A stretch of 64,000 nt of DNA from Rhyacophila brunnea (lineage: Eukaryota > Arthropoda > Insecta > Trichoptera > Rhyacophilidae): NCBI GenBank assembly GCA_022495005.1, contig JAGYXB010000825.1:7359830-7423829 (forward strand), written 5' to 3'. Position numbers and translations under genes: made by a program. The notes beneath the pieces were generated by a model. That model was not told the DNA's origin. It searched no databases and was given only the letters and a program-made list of their open reading frames with translations. This document shows, one piece after another, positions 33,775 through 45,589 of this stretch; the first letter of the stretch is position 1; each line of letters begins with the position of its first letter.

Positions 33775-36258
33775 AACGCTCGCGACAGAAGTGAAATCTG
33801 TTCTTTCTATTCTAGAGCACGTATATTAATAGTATCAGATATAATACATATAATATAAATTGTTAAGTGTTTTTGATTCAATTGCTATTTTTATTTGAAG
33901 AAATGTATTTAATTAAAATTTTAATGTACTATACTCCCACCTATTAAAAACTGTTCATACAAATAAAATAATAATTTTATATGGCCATCTGTTAACACAA
34001 ATTTAATAATTTTACAAATCGTTATTAATGTAATGGTTTCCGTCTAAAATAATAGTTTTCTTGTATATATTATGTGAATACAAAATGCTTGAAAAATCGG
34101 TGAAAATTTAATTTGTATTTGATGTATAAATTGTGTTCTGTGATAATTAATATTATGATCAGTCACAATTGCTGGTTAAATGTTATTATAATTAAATTTT
34201 AAGGATAAAACATAATACAGATAGATGTTGTATATCACTTGACTGTTAATCGAAAGGTCTATGAATGGATCCAGTCTGGTGCCTCTATTTTTGAAAAGTA
34301 ATTTTATGTCATGGATTTTCGGGATTAATTCTTCTGGGAATTTCCACCATAGCGGATAAAAAAGTTATACTTAAAAAATAAAGAAACACCGATGCAATAA
34401 GTATTATAACAACTGTCAAAAATTTTATGTCACCATATATCTCTTCCTGGAATGATATTGCCAGTGGCATCTTTTTCGTATTTGATAGCGGCTACTAAAT
34501 TAGGTATCCAAATTCAAAATAATAATCGCTAATATTGGAACCTTTTTTTTTGTTGTTGCATAAAGTGCATTGTACATTAAAATATATATTGAGATATAAC
34601 ACTAACGTGAATACGTCAGCAGAATAAGTCAAATCTGTTCGTCGCGAATTTAAAATTAGTAATTTTATTGTTATGTAGGAAGAATTATTTTTTTCATCAA
34701 CATATTGAATACGTGTATTAATTAAGACGCTAAGTACCAAAAAAATAAAAACTGACATTTTCATAGAAAAATGTTCTACATACCAACGCCAATAACGTTG
34801 ACTATGGTCTAAGTGTTTCAAGCAAGTCAAAAAAATACAGCAAAATATTTAAATATGGTGACGTTGTAAGTCCGTTGGCGTGTTTTATTTATAATGGTGT
34901 AAGTACCATTGCGGTGGTCAACTGCATTCAATATGAAATGGATGACGACGGTGTGTTGACACTCGCGAGTTCTTAATTCCAAAAAATGGAAGCTGCCGAG
35001 ATTGCTTGACACTCTGAAAACACATTTTTCAAAAGGTCTGCTTCATGCAATTTTACTGCAATGACTCAGTATTTTGTAACCACAGGCAATACTACAATTT
35101 GGTACTTAGAGCCTTAATTAATACTTGTATTCATTATAATAATTGTATGTAGTAGTTGACAGGATACGTGCCGAAACTGTAGTTAAATATTATAAAATAT
35201 ACTGTAATTATTTTTCGTCTGTCTTTAAAAACCAACTGTAACAAATCAAGAATTTTTCATAGTACCAATATTTTTTTACAACTCTTCACTGCGAATGACA
35301 ATTTCTTATATTGAAAATAGAATTGATGAAAGTGTTGTATTACAGTAGTGGAATATTATATTATGTGAATATTCACATTGTCCGAAAATACCAAAGGTAG
35401 TAAGAAACTCCCATTAATAACTTAAATTCAATTACTCTTATGTCCCATCGGTCGATAGTTTTAAGTTTCTTGAATATTAAATCGACTAATGTAGTTATGT
35501 AGTAATTAGTTTTCAAGGAAACTGTAAATATATTAAAAAAAATACGTATAATATAGTTACAAGACGTTCAATTTATTTTAATTAATGGATAACTGTTATG
35601 TAGTGGGTATATCCAAGAAACGGCCTATTAAACGCGAACATAGAACATTATTTCTGAGTCATAAATTATTTATAATAGAGTAATTAAGTACCAAAAGCTT
35701 AAGAATATAAGACGATTAGTATTCAAGAAATATATGACTGTAAAATACATCTGTTGTTTTTTTGCGTTATCTTATGTGTTATAATGGATAGTCCAGAACA
35801 ACATACATACTTAGATAATGTCCAGTCAAACAAAAGAGGCGAAGGATAAAATAATGTAAAAACTGATATTTTGGTACGGCGATTGATGCATTCAGTTTAC
35901 CAATTATGGATTATATCCATTGTTATTTATTATTAGTAGATATGTATATTATTGACATTTATTTTTAGTTAACTTTATTAAATTACCAATACGTTACCTA
36001 GTGCCATTGTGTCCCAGTAGTGACGAGTATGCATTTATTGAATGTATTATTATTGAGAATGTATCTAATCATCTATTAGGTACGGGTTTTTCCAAAAGCT
36101 TCAACTAGGTATTCGTAATCTATTTTATTTTAATTTTATTTGTTATACTTGATCCTTTACTTAGTAGACAGCTAATATGGCTTTAATTAGTTTTATTGTA
36201 TTAATTTATTATATAAGCGAGAGTTAACTATTTCTGTGCATTTACCATTGGTGGGAGC
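33775..36258. other. AT-rich interval, nothing firmly recognised
   Basis: Upstream of the allatostatin coding exon, so its 5' exon and promoter may lie here or beyond; I cannot place them. The minus-strand frame 34495-34830 contains MKMSVFIFLVLSVLINT, signal-peptide-like, but no known domain. Confidence 0.4.
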
Positions 36259-36288
36259 CTGAAGATGCCGAAAGGTGAAACTCGAGTC
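36259..36288 (+). ncRNA. Hammerhead-like ribozyme motif
   Basis: The sequence reads CTGAAGA, stem II GCC-GAAA-GGT, then GAAA, then the self-complementary CTCGAG, then TC, giving the GUC cleavage triplet. All core positions (CUGANGA, GAAA, UH) are present in order. Short palindromic stem III is a feature of hammerheads in Penelope-like and related elements. No stem I pairing is visible between the bases before CTGAAGA and those after GTC, so it may be decayed or coincidental. Confidence 0.3.
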
Positions 36289-37650
36289 AAACATGATAAT
36301 TTATATGAGATTAAAAATCGGTCGATAGTAAAGCCGTCAGAAAAACTACAAACATATTTTGTATTATTATATTATTGTTTACATATTTAGTAATTCCTCA
36401 CGGAATTATCTATGTAATGTATGATTTTAATAATAAAATCATTTTTTGTATAAATACATTTAAAATGCTTTAAAGTAAATAAATGATTTTTTTCATTCTG
36501 CTGTGGATGGAAAACACGTGAAAATGTACTGTAAACAAATAAGAATAAATAGACATATTTGGTAGATTTTTTAAAAATGTTTCGGTTGAAGGAACGACGA
36601 ATGGTCTTGTGGAAAGCATTGATTAAAGCGCGCAAATATATTTTGGCAGTTTTAAAATTTTCCATTGTAAACCCTTTATGGCAAAAAAGTTTCCAATCAG
36701 ATTCTGGATTAATACAATTTATAGTTTTTGAAATTTTACTGTTTTAGAACACATTTGTATTTAGTAGAAAAAGGGTAGTAGTAGAAGTAGTAAAAGTAGG
36801 GAAATTGATAAAAATTCAATATTGAATGAAATAATATAATATTGTATAAGTAGAAAGAACATCAATAACTGATTTGTTACTGAAATGAAAAGAATATTTT
36901 CAAATAGTCAACTTTTTATAATTTTGTAGACTTGATTGGAATTTAAATAATAAATCATACTTTTATTATTTAGAAAACAATACAATTTCGAAAATAAATT
37001 TCTTTGAAGTCAAAGCCATGATTGTCACAAAGAAATCTTTTGTGAGTTTATTGTAACACCTAACTAACATTTACTTTATAATAATTTGAAAACAAACTGA
37101 TTTCAAAATCAAGCTTCACACTTTTGAAAGTTTTAATGAGCACAACTTGTCTAGAAACGAGAAACGAATTAGGTACTGACACCAAAGTGTGTGAAACATA
37201 TGCAGTATGTGTTTTATGTATCGGGAAACAAGTCGTTGTCACTCGGGTCACAATAATTATGTATTGACACTCTTGAGGTCTATAGAGTCGCCTGTCACGT
37301 TGCGACACATCTGTTCGAGCGTGTCACTACATTTTTATTCAATAGTGTCGCTAGTATCTGTTTCCTGTCTCGGTCACGGGGTTCGGATAGCTAGTTTGAG
37401 GTAAATATGAGGCTCTAGAGTGGAGGTTATATTTACAGGTTTTATGAGGACTGATAATTTGTTGATGGCCGCATTAGGACCTTGCACGTTATCAAAATAT
37501 AAAATTGAATAAAATTATATGTGATTTTGTCAGAAGTCATTGAAAAATAAATATATATTATGCTTAATTTAATCTTACAATATTAATACAATCGACCAAA
37601 GGTACTTGATGGAATTTAATTTTTAGAATAACTTCGAAATGTCATGTATT
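36289..37650. other. AT-rich interval, nothing recognised
   Basis: No gene or repeat family identified. Confidence 0.45.
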
Positions 37651-37819
37651 TTTTTTCGGACCATGTCATATGGGTTTCCACAGAGTTGAGGTTTGTATTG
37701 CCAGACTTTTGTTTTTACGAGAAATGGATGTTGGCCACTTTCTCTATCTATATTTTGACTCCAAAGATAAATTAAAAAACTATATCTATATTGCCAGACC
37801 CACGACATTATGAAGCGAC
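37651..37819 (-). mobile_element. SINE, minus orientation
   Basis: TCGGACCATGTC, GGGTTTCCACAGAGT, TTTTGTTTTTACGAGAAATGGATG and TATTGCCAGACCCACGACATTATGAAGCG correspond to the reversed SINE from tail to B box. The head adjoins or is cut by the MITE at 37820. Confidence 0.75.
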
Positions 37820-38370
37820 GCTTTAAGCGCGAACCAAATTGAGATGCATGTCATGGTGCATGTCGCCTACTGTTACGGACTGCCGCTACGGAAAAAAAGT
37901 GTGTAATGTCGTTGTTCTTGATATTTAAAATATTATTAGACTGATGCTCCTATCCCGTAGCACATTTTAAACCTTTAAACGAGCATTGTCAGTTGGCAAA
38001 ATCTGCCAAAATCACTAAAAAACAATGAGGTCACCTCACGTTGTACTGCACTGCATCGACACCTGCATGATGTTTTGAACGTTTTTATCATACTCCACAT
38101 AGCTGCACTTTTCGAATGTCATGTCAAAATCAGGTTTTTTTTTGTTTTTAGCTGTTGGCACTAGTATTTTCGATAATAAAGTTGTCTATTATCTATGATC
38201 TGCAGGTTGGGTTCTATTCAAAATATTATATATGGATGTCATGCCGTAAGCATTTTAACGTACGCTCACGTAGAAACTGTTAAAATTAATTGAAATTACC
38301 ATAGACTAAATTTTCGCTGCGACAGCGTGAAAGTAGGCGACCTGAACCTCAATTTGGCTCGCGCTTAAGC
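37820..38370. mobile_element. MITE with terminal inverted repeats
   Basis: The left end GCTTTAAGCGCGAACCAAATTGAG and the right end CTCAATTTGGCTCGCGCTTAAGC are reverse-complementary. Pairing resumes inward at GTCGCCTACTGTTACGG against GAAAGTAGGCGAC. There is no ORF and no clear target duplication. Confidence 0.65.
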
Positions 38371-38409
38371 TGCTCGTCCATCGCCGGTATTGAAAAGGAT
38401 GAATAGTGC

Positions 38410-39320
38410 CTTGTTATTAATGTAATAGGAAAACGTCAAATCACAGCACTAAAAGCAAAAGATGGTTCTATCATCAGAAATTGGGAACATTTGTTAAGCC
38501 CCCCATCCCCATAAATGAAGAATACCTGAGTCATCTGCGCTTTGCCGATGACATAGTAATTTTCTCGCAAGACTCAAAAGACCTCCAAAGCAGAATGCAG
38601 GAACTCGCTGAAGTAAGCAACAATGTAGGTTTGAGAATAAATGTAACAAAGACGCATGTTCAACTGTTTTGCGGGCCAAAAAGAGATCCTCATCAATGGC
38701 ACTCAGCTGGAACAGGTGAAAAGCTACTTCTATCTGGGACAACAAGTGTCTATAGGTGGATGTATATTTGATGAAATTGTTCGCAGAGTAAAGCTAGGCT
38801 GGAGTGCTTTTGGCCGCCTGAATAATGTCTTCAAAAGTGACATTCCACTGTACCTAAAGCGCAAAGTGTTCAACCAGTGTGTGCTTCCCGTGATCACATA
38901 TGCGTGTGAAACATGGACCATAAGTAAAAGAGAGATCTAGAAACTTAGAGTAGCACAACGTGGTATGGAGAGGTGCATGCTGGGCATAACGCGAAAGGAC
39001 AAAAAGAGGAATGAGTGGATAAGTAAGCAGACAAGGGTTTGCGATTTAATAGAGTTTATTAAATCCTTAAATGGAGATGGGCTGGATACATAGCTCTAAG
39101 AAAAGACAATCGTTGGACAAATCTAGTCATCCAGTGGTATCCAAGAAGTACAAAACGTCCGCAAGGTAGACCTAGAGGCCGTTGGATCGGTGAAATGATA
39201 AAGTTCTGCGGAAGTACGTGGCAACGCAATGCACAGGACCGAGAGAAGTGGATGCAGCTTGAAGAGGCCTTCATCCAGCAATGGATAGATTCAGGCTGCT
39301 GATGATTATGATGAATAATG
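38410..39320 (+). pseudogene. RTE-clade LINE, internally deleted and frameshifted
   Basis: Reading frames in order give a linker-type segment KRQITALKAKDGSIIRN (about 38430-38490). This is abruptly joined to the reverse-transcriptase catalytic block HLRFADDIVIFSQDSKDLQ (FADD, 38530-38590). Next come INVTKTHVQ, SYFYLGQQVSIGGCIF and LPVITYACETWTISKRE with a stop at 38938. The C-terminal RTE block follows (AGYI, then RWTN, then PQGRPRGRWI, then DREKWMQLEEAFIQQW) to a stop at about 39302. The endonuclease and most of the fingers/palm region are missing between the linker and FADD. A TGATGATTATGATGA tail fits RTE 3' ends. At least two frameshifts and one stop. Confidence 0.8.
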
Positions 39321-39907
39321 TACTTACATACAATACAACAATAATTGACGTGTAGTATCAACAAAATATGATGAAGTCGACGTTTTTTTTGTTGTATGAA
39401 CCAAATTTTGTACATATAAATATTTTTTAATGAACATTTTATTAGTGGAAGAAAATCTCATATTTTTTAAAACAAAAATGATACAAAAAATAATACCGGG
39501 ATTAAAAGTTTTCAAATCCCGACCTGGATCCGGGAATTGCAAACCCTGTCATAACGTCTTTTTCATAATTATTAAGATATAGGTCAAAATAAATGTTTTT
39601 ATTAGTACCTAATTTATTATTCTTTAGCCGACGGATAATCTTGAGCTAATAAAGTAATCGATTTCCAAGCTCATTAAGTAATTCCAAAGATATTTGTAAT
39701 ACCTATATACCTAAAATAGGAGATATAATAAGTTTTCATTTGGGAATATGTTATAATAATAAATTATAAAAAACGACATTTAATACAATATATTCAGTCA
39801 TAGCGTAAAAACATATTAAGAATGTCTTATACGTATCAGTTAATATTATATTATTTAAAAATACATATTTAAATTAAAAGGTTTCCTGAAATATTTATAT
39901 GGGATGA
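39321..39907. other. AT-rich interval, nothing recognised
   Basis: Opposing short frames only. Confidence 0.45.
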
Positions 39908-40190
39908 TGTTGATATATTCCACCTACGTGAGAATGAGTATAGGTGGGCGTTGTTTTATAAATTCTTAAAGTAGGGCCCACTTAGCTCATTCGGTGTGTT
40001 TCCATGCTTTATAATATATAATTTTTATATTTTTTTAATTTTTCATACTGTTTTTGTGATACTGCATATATTTATTTCTTATTTACACTTTTTAATACTA
40101 TTTATTTTTTAATGTCATGTTGTGAACGTCCTAAATTTATAATTTGTAATATTAACCGTACGTAAAAATAAATAAAATTGAATTTGAATA
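39908..40190 (+). repeat. LINE 3'-UTR-like repeat
   Basis: Positions 39908-40090 are the inverted partner of 28016-28213. They run into AATGTCATGTTGTGAACGTCCTAAATT and an A-rich AAAATAAATAAAATTGAA tail, the 3' signature of the LINE family at 12320-13195 and 3738-4370. Confidence 0.7.
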
Positions 40191-40202
40191 TTCTACTACC
40201 TG

Positions 40203-40715
40203 CTTAATACTTTGGACGCGGAAGACGCACACGGCGCGTAATGACCAGGCGGCCGATCGATGTAATTAACGTGCATTTTAAAGGGGGCAATTAAAATCTC
40301 ATTATATAGTCAGCAGCGAAAGCGTTAAATGTCAAAAAACGATTAGTATTTATTAATATCGGTTGTGTGAAACTCTTAATAATATATTATATATACAGTG
40401 GTGGAGTGGTGAGATGAGGAACGAGTAGATGAACGCGCGCCTCAATCCAACAATAATTGTCGATCACGCTTAGCTGGTGTTGATAATAATAATTAAATCA
40501 TGGGTAGGTAAAACGATCAAATAGTAGCGGTGAAGTGGTGGGATGCGGTACGTGTAAAAAAGAGGTTATATCCAACCGTAGTATCTCATTTAATACTTTG
40601 GACGCTGAAGACGCACATGCGCGTAATGACCAGGCGGCCGATCGATGTAATTAACGTGCATTTTAAAGGTGCTAATTAAAATCTCATTATATAGTCAGCA
40701 GCGAATGAGTTAAAT
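40203..40715 (+). repeat. Direct duplication of about 385-bp period
   Basis: TTAATACTTTGGACGC.GAAGACGCACA..GCGCGTAATGACCAGGCGGCCGATCG and ATTAACGTGCATTTTAAAGG occur at about 40205-40340 and 40592-40715. A looser GTGGTG.GATG.GG repeat lies between. This is a partial tandem duplication of unknown origin. Confidence 0.8.
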
Positions 40716-41137
40716 AAAAACAGTTTTTTTTCCATTATGTGTATCTGTTTTTTTTTTTCGTATTTTACGCGGACGTAGTCGATAACTATCGATAGTTCGC
40801 AATAAAATTCGGTGTAAGAGTATTCCTGTACGTTTTGATAATGAAATCAGGCTACTCCTTGAATTGTCAGTGTGTGGGAGAATTTTCCAATTACTGGATT
40901 GCCCAAGGAAATTAATGGCTAATTTCAGAGTAAAACGAAACAGAGTAATGCTCTTTCTCACAAAGAAAATGTCTTCCCCGATCTCTTCACATCGCCTCTC
41001 CGTTAATTTTCTATTGGCCATTCTTTTCCGCGTTCAAAGGCTGCGATAATCTAATTACTATTGTTGAAGCATTAAATACGTGATTTAGCAACCTACGTCA
41101 AAGGTCTGGTCTGATGATTGCTAGTTTTTACCAGACG
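40716..41137. other. Interval, nothing recognised
   Basis: Opposed frames (40710-41021 minus, 40864-41049 plus) overlap and lack known domains. Confidence 0.4.
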
Positions 41138-41467
41138 ATAATGGTCGAAGTGGAGATTTAGCTTCATCATATTAGTTGAAAATAATAATATTTTAAACGG
41201 CCAGGGACCCTATGTTAGAACTTGCGAGTCCAAGCCGCCCGGTCGACATGACGTCATATGACATCATTGTGACGCACTACCGGAGTGATAATAGCATTCG
41301 AGAAAATAACGCTAGTCAAATAGTGGCGTTATTCATTGTCACCATACACAAATAGGTGTTTCATCATAATAATAATATTATTATGATGATGAAGATGAGA
41401 TAATGGTCGAAGTGGAGATTAAGCTTCATCATATTAGTTGAAAATAATAATATTTTAAACGGCCAGG
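41138..41467 (+). repeat. 70-bp direct repeat, about 260 bp apart
   Basis: ATAATGGTCGAAGTGGAGATTTAGCTTCATCATATTAGTTG and on to AAACGGCCAGG occur at 41138-41206 and about 41399-41467 with one or two differences. The intervening part contains an ATGATGATGA run. Confidence 0.85.
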
Positions 41468-41619
41468 TCTAATTTAACTTCAAGAACTTCTTGTCCACGT
41501 GTTAAAACTATGAACTAACCGTTTCAAATGAGGATCGTCCCCAATATGCTTTTTATAATAAAACTATATATAAAACGATCAGTGATACATATTATCAAAC
41601 TTAGGGTAGGTTTGTATAA

Positions 41620-41790
41620 AAGTATTAGCACTTATTGTAACAATTACAATAACTTTGTTGTAATTGTAGCAATAAGTGCTTTATTTTAACAGCACCTCTC
41701 TTGGTTATGATAAAATTTAGAGCGAGATAGACAGTTTTGACTGTTTAGACGGCTAACTTATTGTAACAATAATTATAATACCTGAATACA
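41620..41790. mobile_element. Small MITE-like element with palindromic end
   Basis: Positions 41627-41680 form a 54-bp near-palindrome (AGCACTTATTGTAACAATTACAA against TTGTAATTGTAGCAATAAGTGCT). The shared core follows (ACAGCACCTCTCTTGGTTATG, GCGAGATAGACAGTTTTGAC, GACGGCTAACTTATTG). Related sequences lie at 3530-3672 and 1513-1569. Confidence 0.65.
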
Positions 41791-41933
41791 AAATATGTAA
41801 TAAATACTATCACTTTATAAATAGGATAGGAATAAATAGTATGAAGCTGTCACTTGGATGAGACATCTTCATACTAATTATTCTTATCCAAGTCTACTTG
41901 GATCGTACTTGGACCGTGTCAACGCGGCTTAAC

Positions 41934-42174
41934 GCCCACGGTGGCCGTGCGGCTTAAGCGTTGGACTATAACGCCGTGGGTCCCAGGTTCAAATCCTGGG
42001 TCTGGCAAGTACACGTTTTTCAATTTATGTGTGAGTCAGGGTATGGACCTAATAGGTTGAGCAAGTGGCTGACATCCATTTCTCGTAAAAAACAAAATCT
42101 GTTAATGTAATCCTCCACTCTGTGGAGGCCCATATGATCCTATTAGGATCGGACATGGTCGGAAGAAGAAGAAA
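41934..42174 (+). mobile_element. tRNA-derived SINE, full-length copy
   Basis: The head CCCACGGTGGCCGTGCGGCTTAAGCG (A box) is followed by TCCCAGGTTCAAATCCTGGG, a perfect B box with T-stem pairing. The family body and an AGGATCGGACATGGTCGGAAGAAGAAGAAA tail follow. The head would fold as a tRNA-like D arm and T arm. This is the best-preserved copy in the window. Confidence 0.88.
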
Positions 42175-43998
42175 TAATTAAGTAGGTTATGCTAAGTCAT
42201 GGTGGTAGGATGTCTAATTCCAACACATATAAATACTACACTACAAAAAAAATGAGAAGTTAAACTTCTTTGTTAGATATGCTGGGATTTCGAAGATTTT
42301 TAGTATACTGCACAAAACGGAATTATAATATAGTACGTATATTACATATTTTAAATTTTCCATCCATTTAATCTACGTCGTATATTATAGTGACAATATA
42401 TCCGGCGCACAGAAAAATGAAGGAAATAATTGGACATGAAAACACATATTTTAAATATAGAACATTCGAAACAAAATGCATTGGTAATGTCAAAATTTCG
42501 AAAAATAAGAATCATTGATAGGATAATTATTATTTAATCAAAAACTCATAAATTTTACATTTAATACTTCATTGACGTCAGACGAAATGAACATAATCGA
42601 TGTTGACCAATAATTTTATTGTATGGTTTTGCGTAAATGATTTGTATTTCACGACAATGTGAATACATATTTTTTCTCTCATCAATTAATTAATTATTTT
42701 TCAGGCCCATGTCAATGCGAAGGCCTTGAACTATACCCTTTTCAGCTCTATGGTAAATCCAGAGCCGCCATGAGGTTAATATTATGTATTATTTATTATC
42801 AAAATAACAGAATTTTGATGGTCCGTCAATCTATAGATTGTATCTATTCTATTGCGCTGCCCATAAGTGCGCTGTTTTTTATTCAGCAAGACATACCGTT
42901 ACACTTCCACGGATGCGCACGTAATCCTAGCGTAGATCAAAGTACGTGGTACGTCTACGATCCGAAGCAAGAAAGCCGTTCAACCCTTCAAAATCAGTCA
43001 AAGCACACTTGAGTGCGTGTCGACCTCGGTCTTGGGTATCTGGCCCTACGACATTCCAAGGTGTAAAAAACTGCTGATGCTTCACATCAAACGTAGGGTC
43101 TCATTCGATTAAGACCGAGTGTGGTGCGGGACGAGTTGGTTTGGAGGGGTCAAAATTTATGTTGGTCCTTACTCAAAGCCCACAATGTGCTAAAGGGTGG
43201 GAGCATCTCTTTGATAACATTTAAAATACCAAGTGAAACTAAACTGCATTATTTTCTCCATTGTCACGAGCTTATCTTGACTTCACGTGTGCTCACGTGA
43301 CGTGATAGTAATGTATTCCCAGCATTAACGTCATATTTCGTCATTAACAGCACGCCTGAGAGTTCTCAAATTTTGTGAAAATATACCGTTTCAATGTGTA
43401 GATAATATACATTTTTTTAAAGCGGGAAAATTTGTATCATTATGATCGTTCTAACTTTTGTTCTGGGCATTAAATTTTTTAAACATTTTTTGTTGTTCGA
43501 AATTTTACTTGTGTAAAGTGCTATGAATTCCCACAACTATTTTTTAATTAAAAAAACTATTAAGTACCTACCTAGTATTATTTCTGTTAAAACTACAAGA
43601 CGTGTCTTTCTTATCAATTCAACAAAGAGTTTATGTGAATGAAGGAAGAGAATCAGGAAAATGATTATATACTATTATAGTCTGAATGAAAAGTCATTAG
43701 AAACTAGATTATAATTATGAGTAGTCTAATTAAAATCCCAATGTCAGCGATTATAATAGAATAGCGGAGGCGCACAAAGCCACTGCAAGTTATGCATCAA
43801 TTTCCGACGCAATTTCCGGTCTTTTTGCGTCGCGACGCCCGCGAAGCCTTTCAACGGTTGTGAAAACTTACCCAGAACTATCAAGATGGCTCTAATTTGT
43901 CTTCACTATGTGGGTCACCTTGGCGACTTTTTGCACAGAGATAATTATATCTTCAGTATTTCTACACTGCGTATTCTATTAAATAGTGTTTTATTGTA
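42175..43998. other. Interval with one nested hairpin, no gene recognised
   Basis: The plus frame 42659-43012 (117 codons) has no recognisable domain. Positions 43023-43121 hold nested inverted repeats (CTCGGTCTT/AAGACCGAG outside, CCCTACG/CGTAGGG inside), which look like a tiny MITE or structured RNA. Confidence 0.4.
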
Positions 43999-45284
43999 CG
44001 AGGGTGGGTCAATAAGTCCTTAGAAAAGCCGACAGGTGGCGCGACTAGTACTGTAAGCGGTTTGTTTTCATGCAGCGGCACTACCGATTCAGTATGCTGC
44101 GAAGTTTCAATCAGATTGGTCGGGTTGTTGTGTGTTTCTCGTACATTTAAAAAAAAAATTTGCTTGTGGAAAATTACAAAAATGGAGAAAATTGAGTTTA
44201 GAGCTGTTATTAAACATTTTAATATAAAAGGGTTAACAGCAAAGGAAATAAAAAATGAGTTGGATTTAGTTCACGGCATATCTGCTCCTTCACTTGCAAC
44301 TATTTATAACTGGTTAAATAAATTTAAACGTGGTCGTACATCAACAAAGTATGAACCACGCTCAGGATGTCCTGTAGAGGTGACTACACCAGAAATGATC
44401 AATAAAATCCACGATATGGTGTTAAGTGACTGAAAATTAAAGTTGAGTGAGATAATTGAGGTTACAGGGATCTCAAAAGGTAGCGTCATTTCTATTTTAC
44501 ATGACAAATTGGGCATGAAAAAAGTTTCTGCAAGATGGGTGCCGTGTTTGCTCACAGTCGACAATAAACGCAATAGGGTGGTGGCCTCTAAAGCCCTGTT
44601 GTCGCTCATGCAACGCAATCCGGATGAATTTTTCGTCGCTTTGTGACTGTAGATGAAACAGGGATACACCACTATACTCCCGAGACGAAAGAACAGTCAA
44701 AGCAGTGGATTGCGAAAGGCGAACTATGTCCAAAGAAGGCGAAAACCGTAAAATCAGCTGGTAAGGTTATGGCTACTGTATTTTGGGATGCACGTGGAAT
44801 TATTTTCGTTGACTATTTGGAAAAAGGAAAAACAATAACAGGGGATTATTATGCATCTTATTGGACCAGCTAAAAAACAAAATTGAAGAAAAACGGCCTC
44901 ATTTAAACAGGAAAAAAATCTTCTTTCATCAGGACAATGCCCGTGTTCACACATGTTTACGATCAATGGCTAAAATTGAAGAATTGAAGTTCGAATTGGT
45001 CGACCACCCACCGTATTCGCCAGATTTAGCCCCCAATGACTTTTCCTTTTCCCAAAAATGGCTAAGTGGACAACGTTTTTTTTCAAATGAAGAAGTCATC
45101 GATCGGACAAATGCTATTTTGAGGACCTTCCGAAAACTTATTTTTCTGACGGTTTAAAAAAAATTGAGAAACGTCAAACCAAGTGTATTGAGCTCCAAGG
45201 AGATTATGTTGAGAAATAAAAAAAAAATACAAAAATAAAAACTGTTTTAATGCTTTTTTCTAAGGAATTATTGACCCACCCTCG
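43999..45284 (+). mobile_element. mariner element with intact ends
   Basis: Terminal repeats of about 31 bp begin CGAGGGTGGGTCAATAA on each side, with a TA dinucleotide outside each end (43997-43998, 45285-45286). The 1286-bp length and TA target are those of the mariner family of Tc1/mariner transposons. The ends are nearly identical but the transposase is broken, so the copy is non-autonomous yet potentially mobilisable. Confidence 0.95.
44182..45219 (+). pseudogene. mariner transposase pseudogene
   Basis: This encodes the D,D34D transposase that cuts and pastes the element. ATG 44182 opens the N-terminal helix-turn-helix (EKIEFRAVIKHFNIKGLTAK, then IYNWLNKFKRGR). A TGA at about 44431 interrupts it, and the second helix-turn-helix follows (EIIEVTGISKGSVISILHDK). 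A frame change near 44640 precedes the first catalytic block TVDETG. The second block HQDNAR (44930) and third YSPDLAPND (45018-45044) are 34 residues apart, the mariner spacing. Further shifts lie near 44870 and after APND, ending ELQGDYVEK and TAA at 45217. A full-length protein would be about 345 residues. At least one nonsense codon and three frameshifts make it dead. Confidence 0.93.
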
Positions 45285-45286
45285 TA

Positions 45287-45589
45287 GATATGAGAATACC
45301 CATACTTCATAATTAAAGTAGATATTTGAAAGAAACATACGAATTTGATTTGATTTAATTCAAATCAATGCTATAGATTGTTTATAATGGATTGTATTAT
45401 AAATGTACTAGCGTTTCCTCTATACAATATCCGGTGTGAACGAGCGGGAATGTGTTTCCCAACCTTTTTATACCTATGGACCGATGAAAATAAAGCTTGT
45501 TATCTATACAATTTTTTTTTGTTTATTAGTTTTAAAATCATATATTATAACCAATATAACAGTATGCTTACGAATACAAAACAATATAA
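45287..45589. other. Short interval between mariner and Sola-like element
   Basis: AT-rich. It includes GTGTTTCCCAACCTTTTTATA and ATGGACCGATGAAAATAAAG, which look like the end of another repeat with a polyadenylation-like AATAAA. Unassigned. Confidence 0.35.

Noticed and set aside
34495..34830. Minus-strand frame with signal-peptide-like MKMSVFIFLVLSVLINT
   Set aside because: No known domain, AT-rich composition typical of chance hydrophobic frames, and no supporting splice or homology evidence.
42659..43012. 117-codon plus-strand frame
   Set aside because: No domain recognised; base composition matches the flanks and part of it overlaps no conserved structure.
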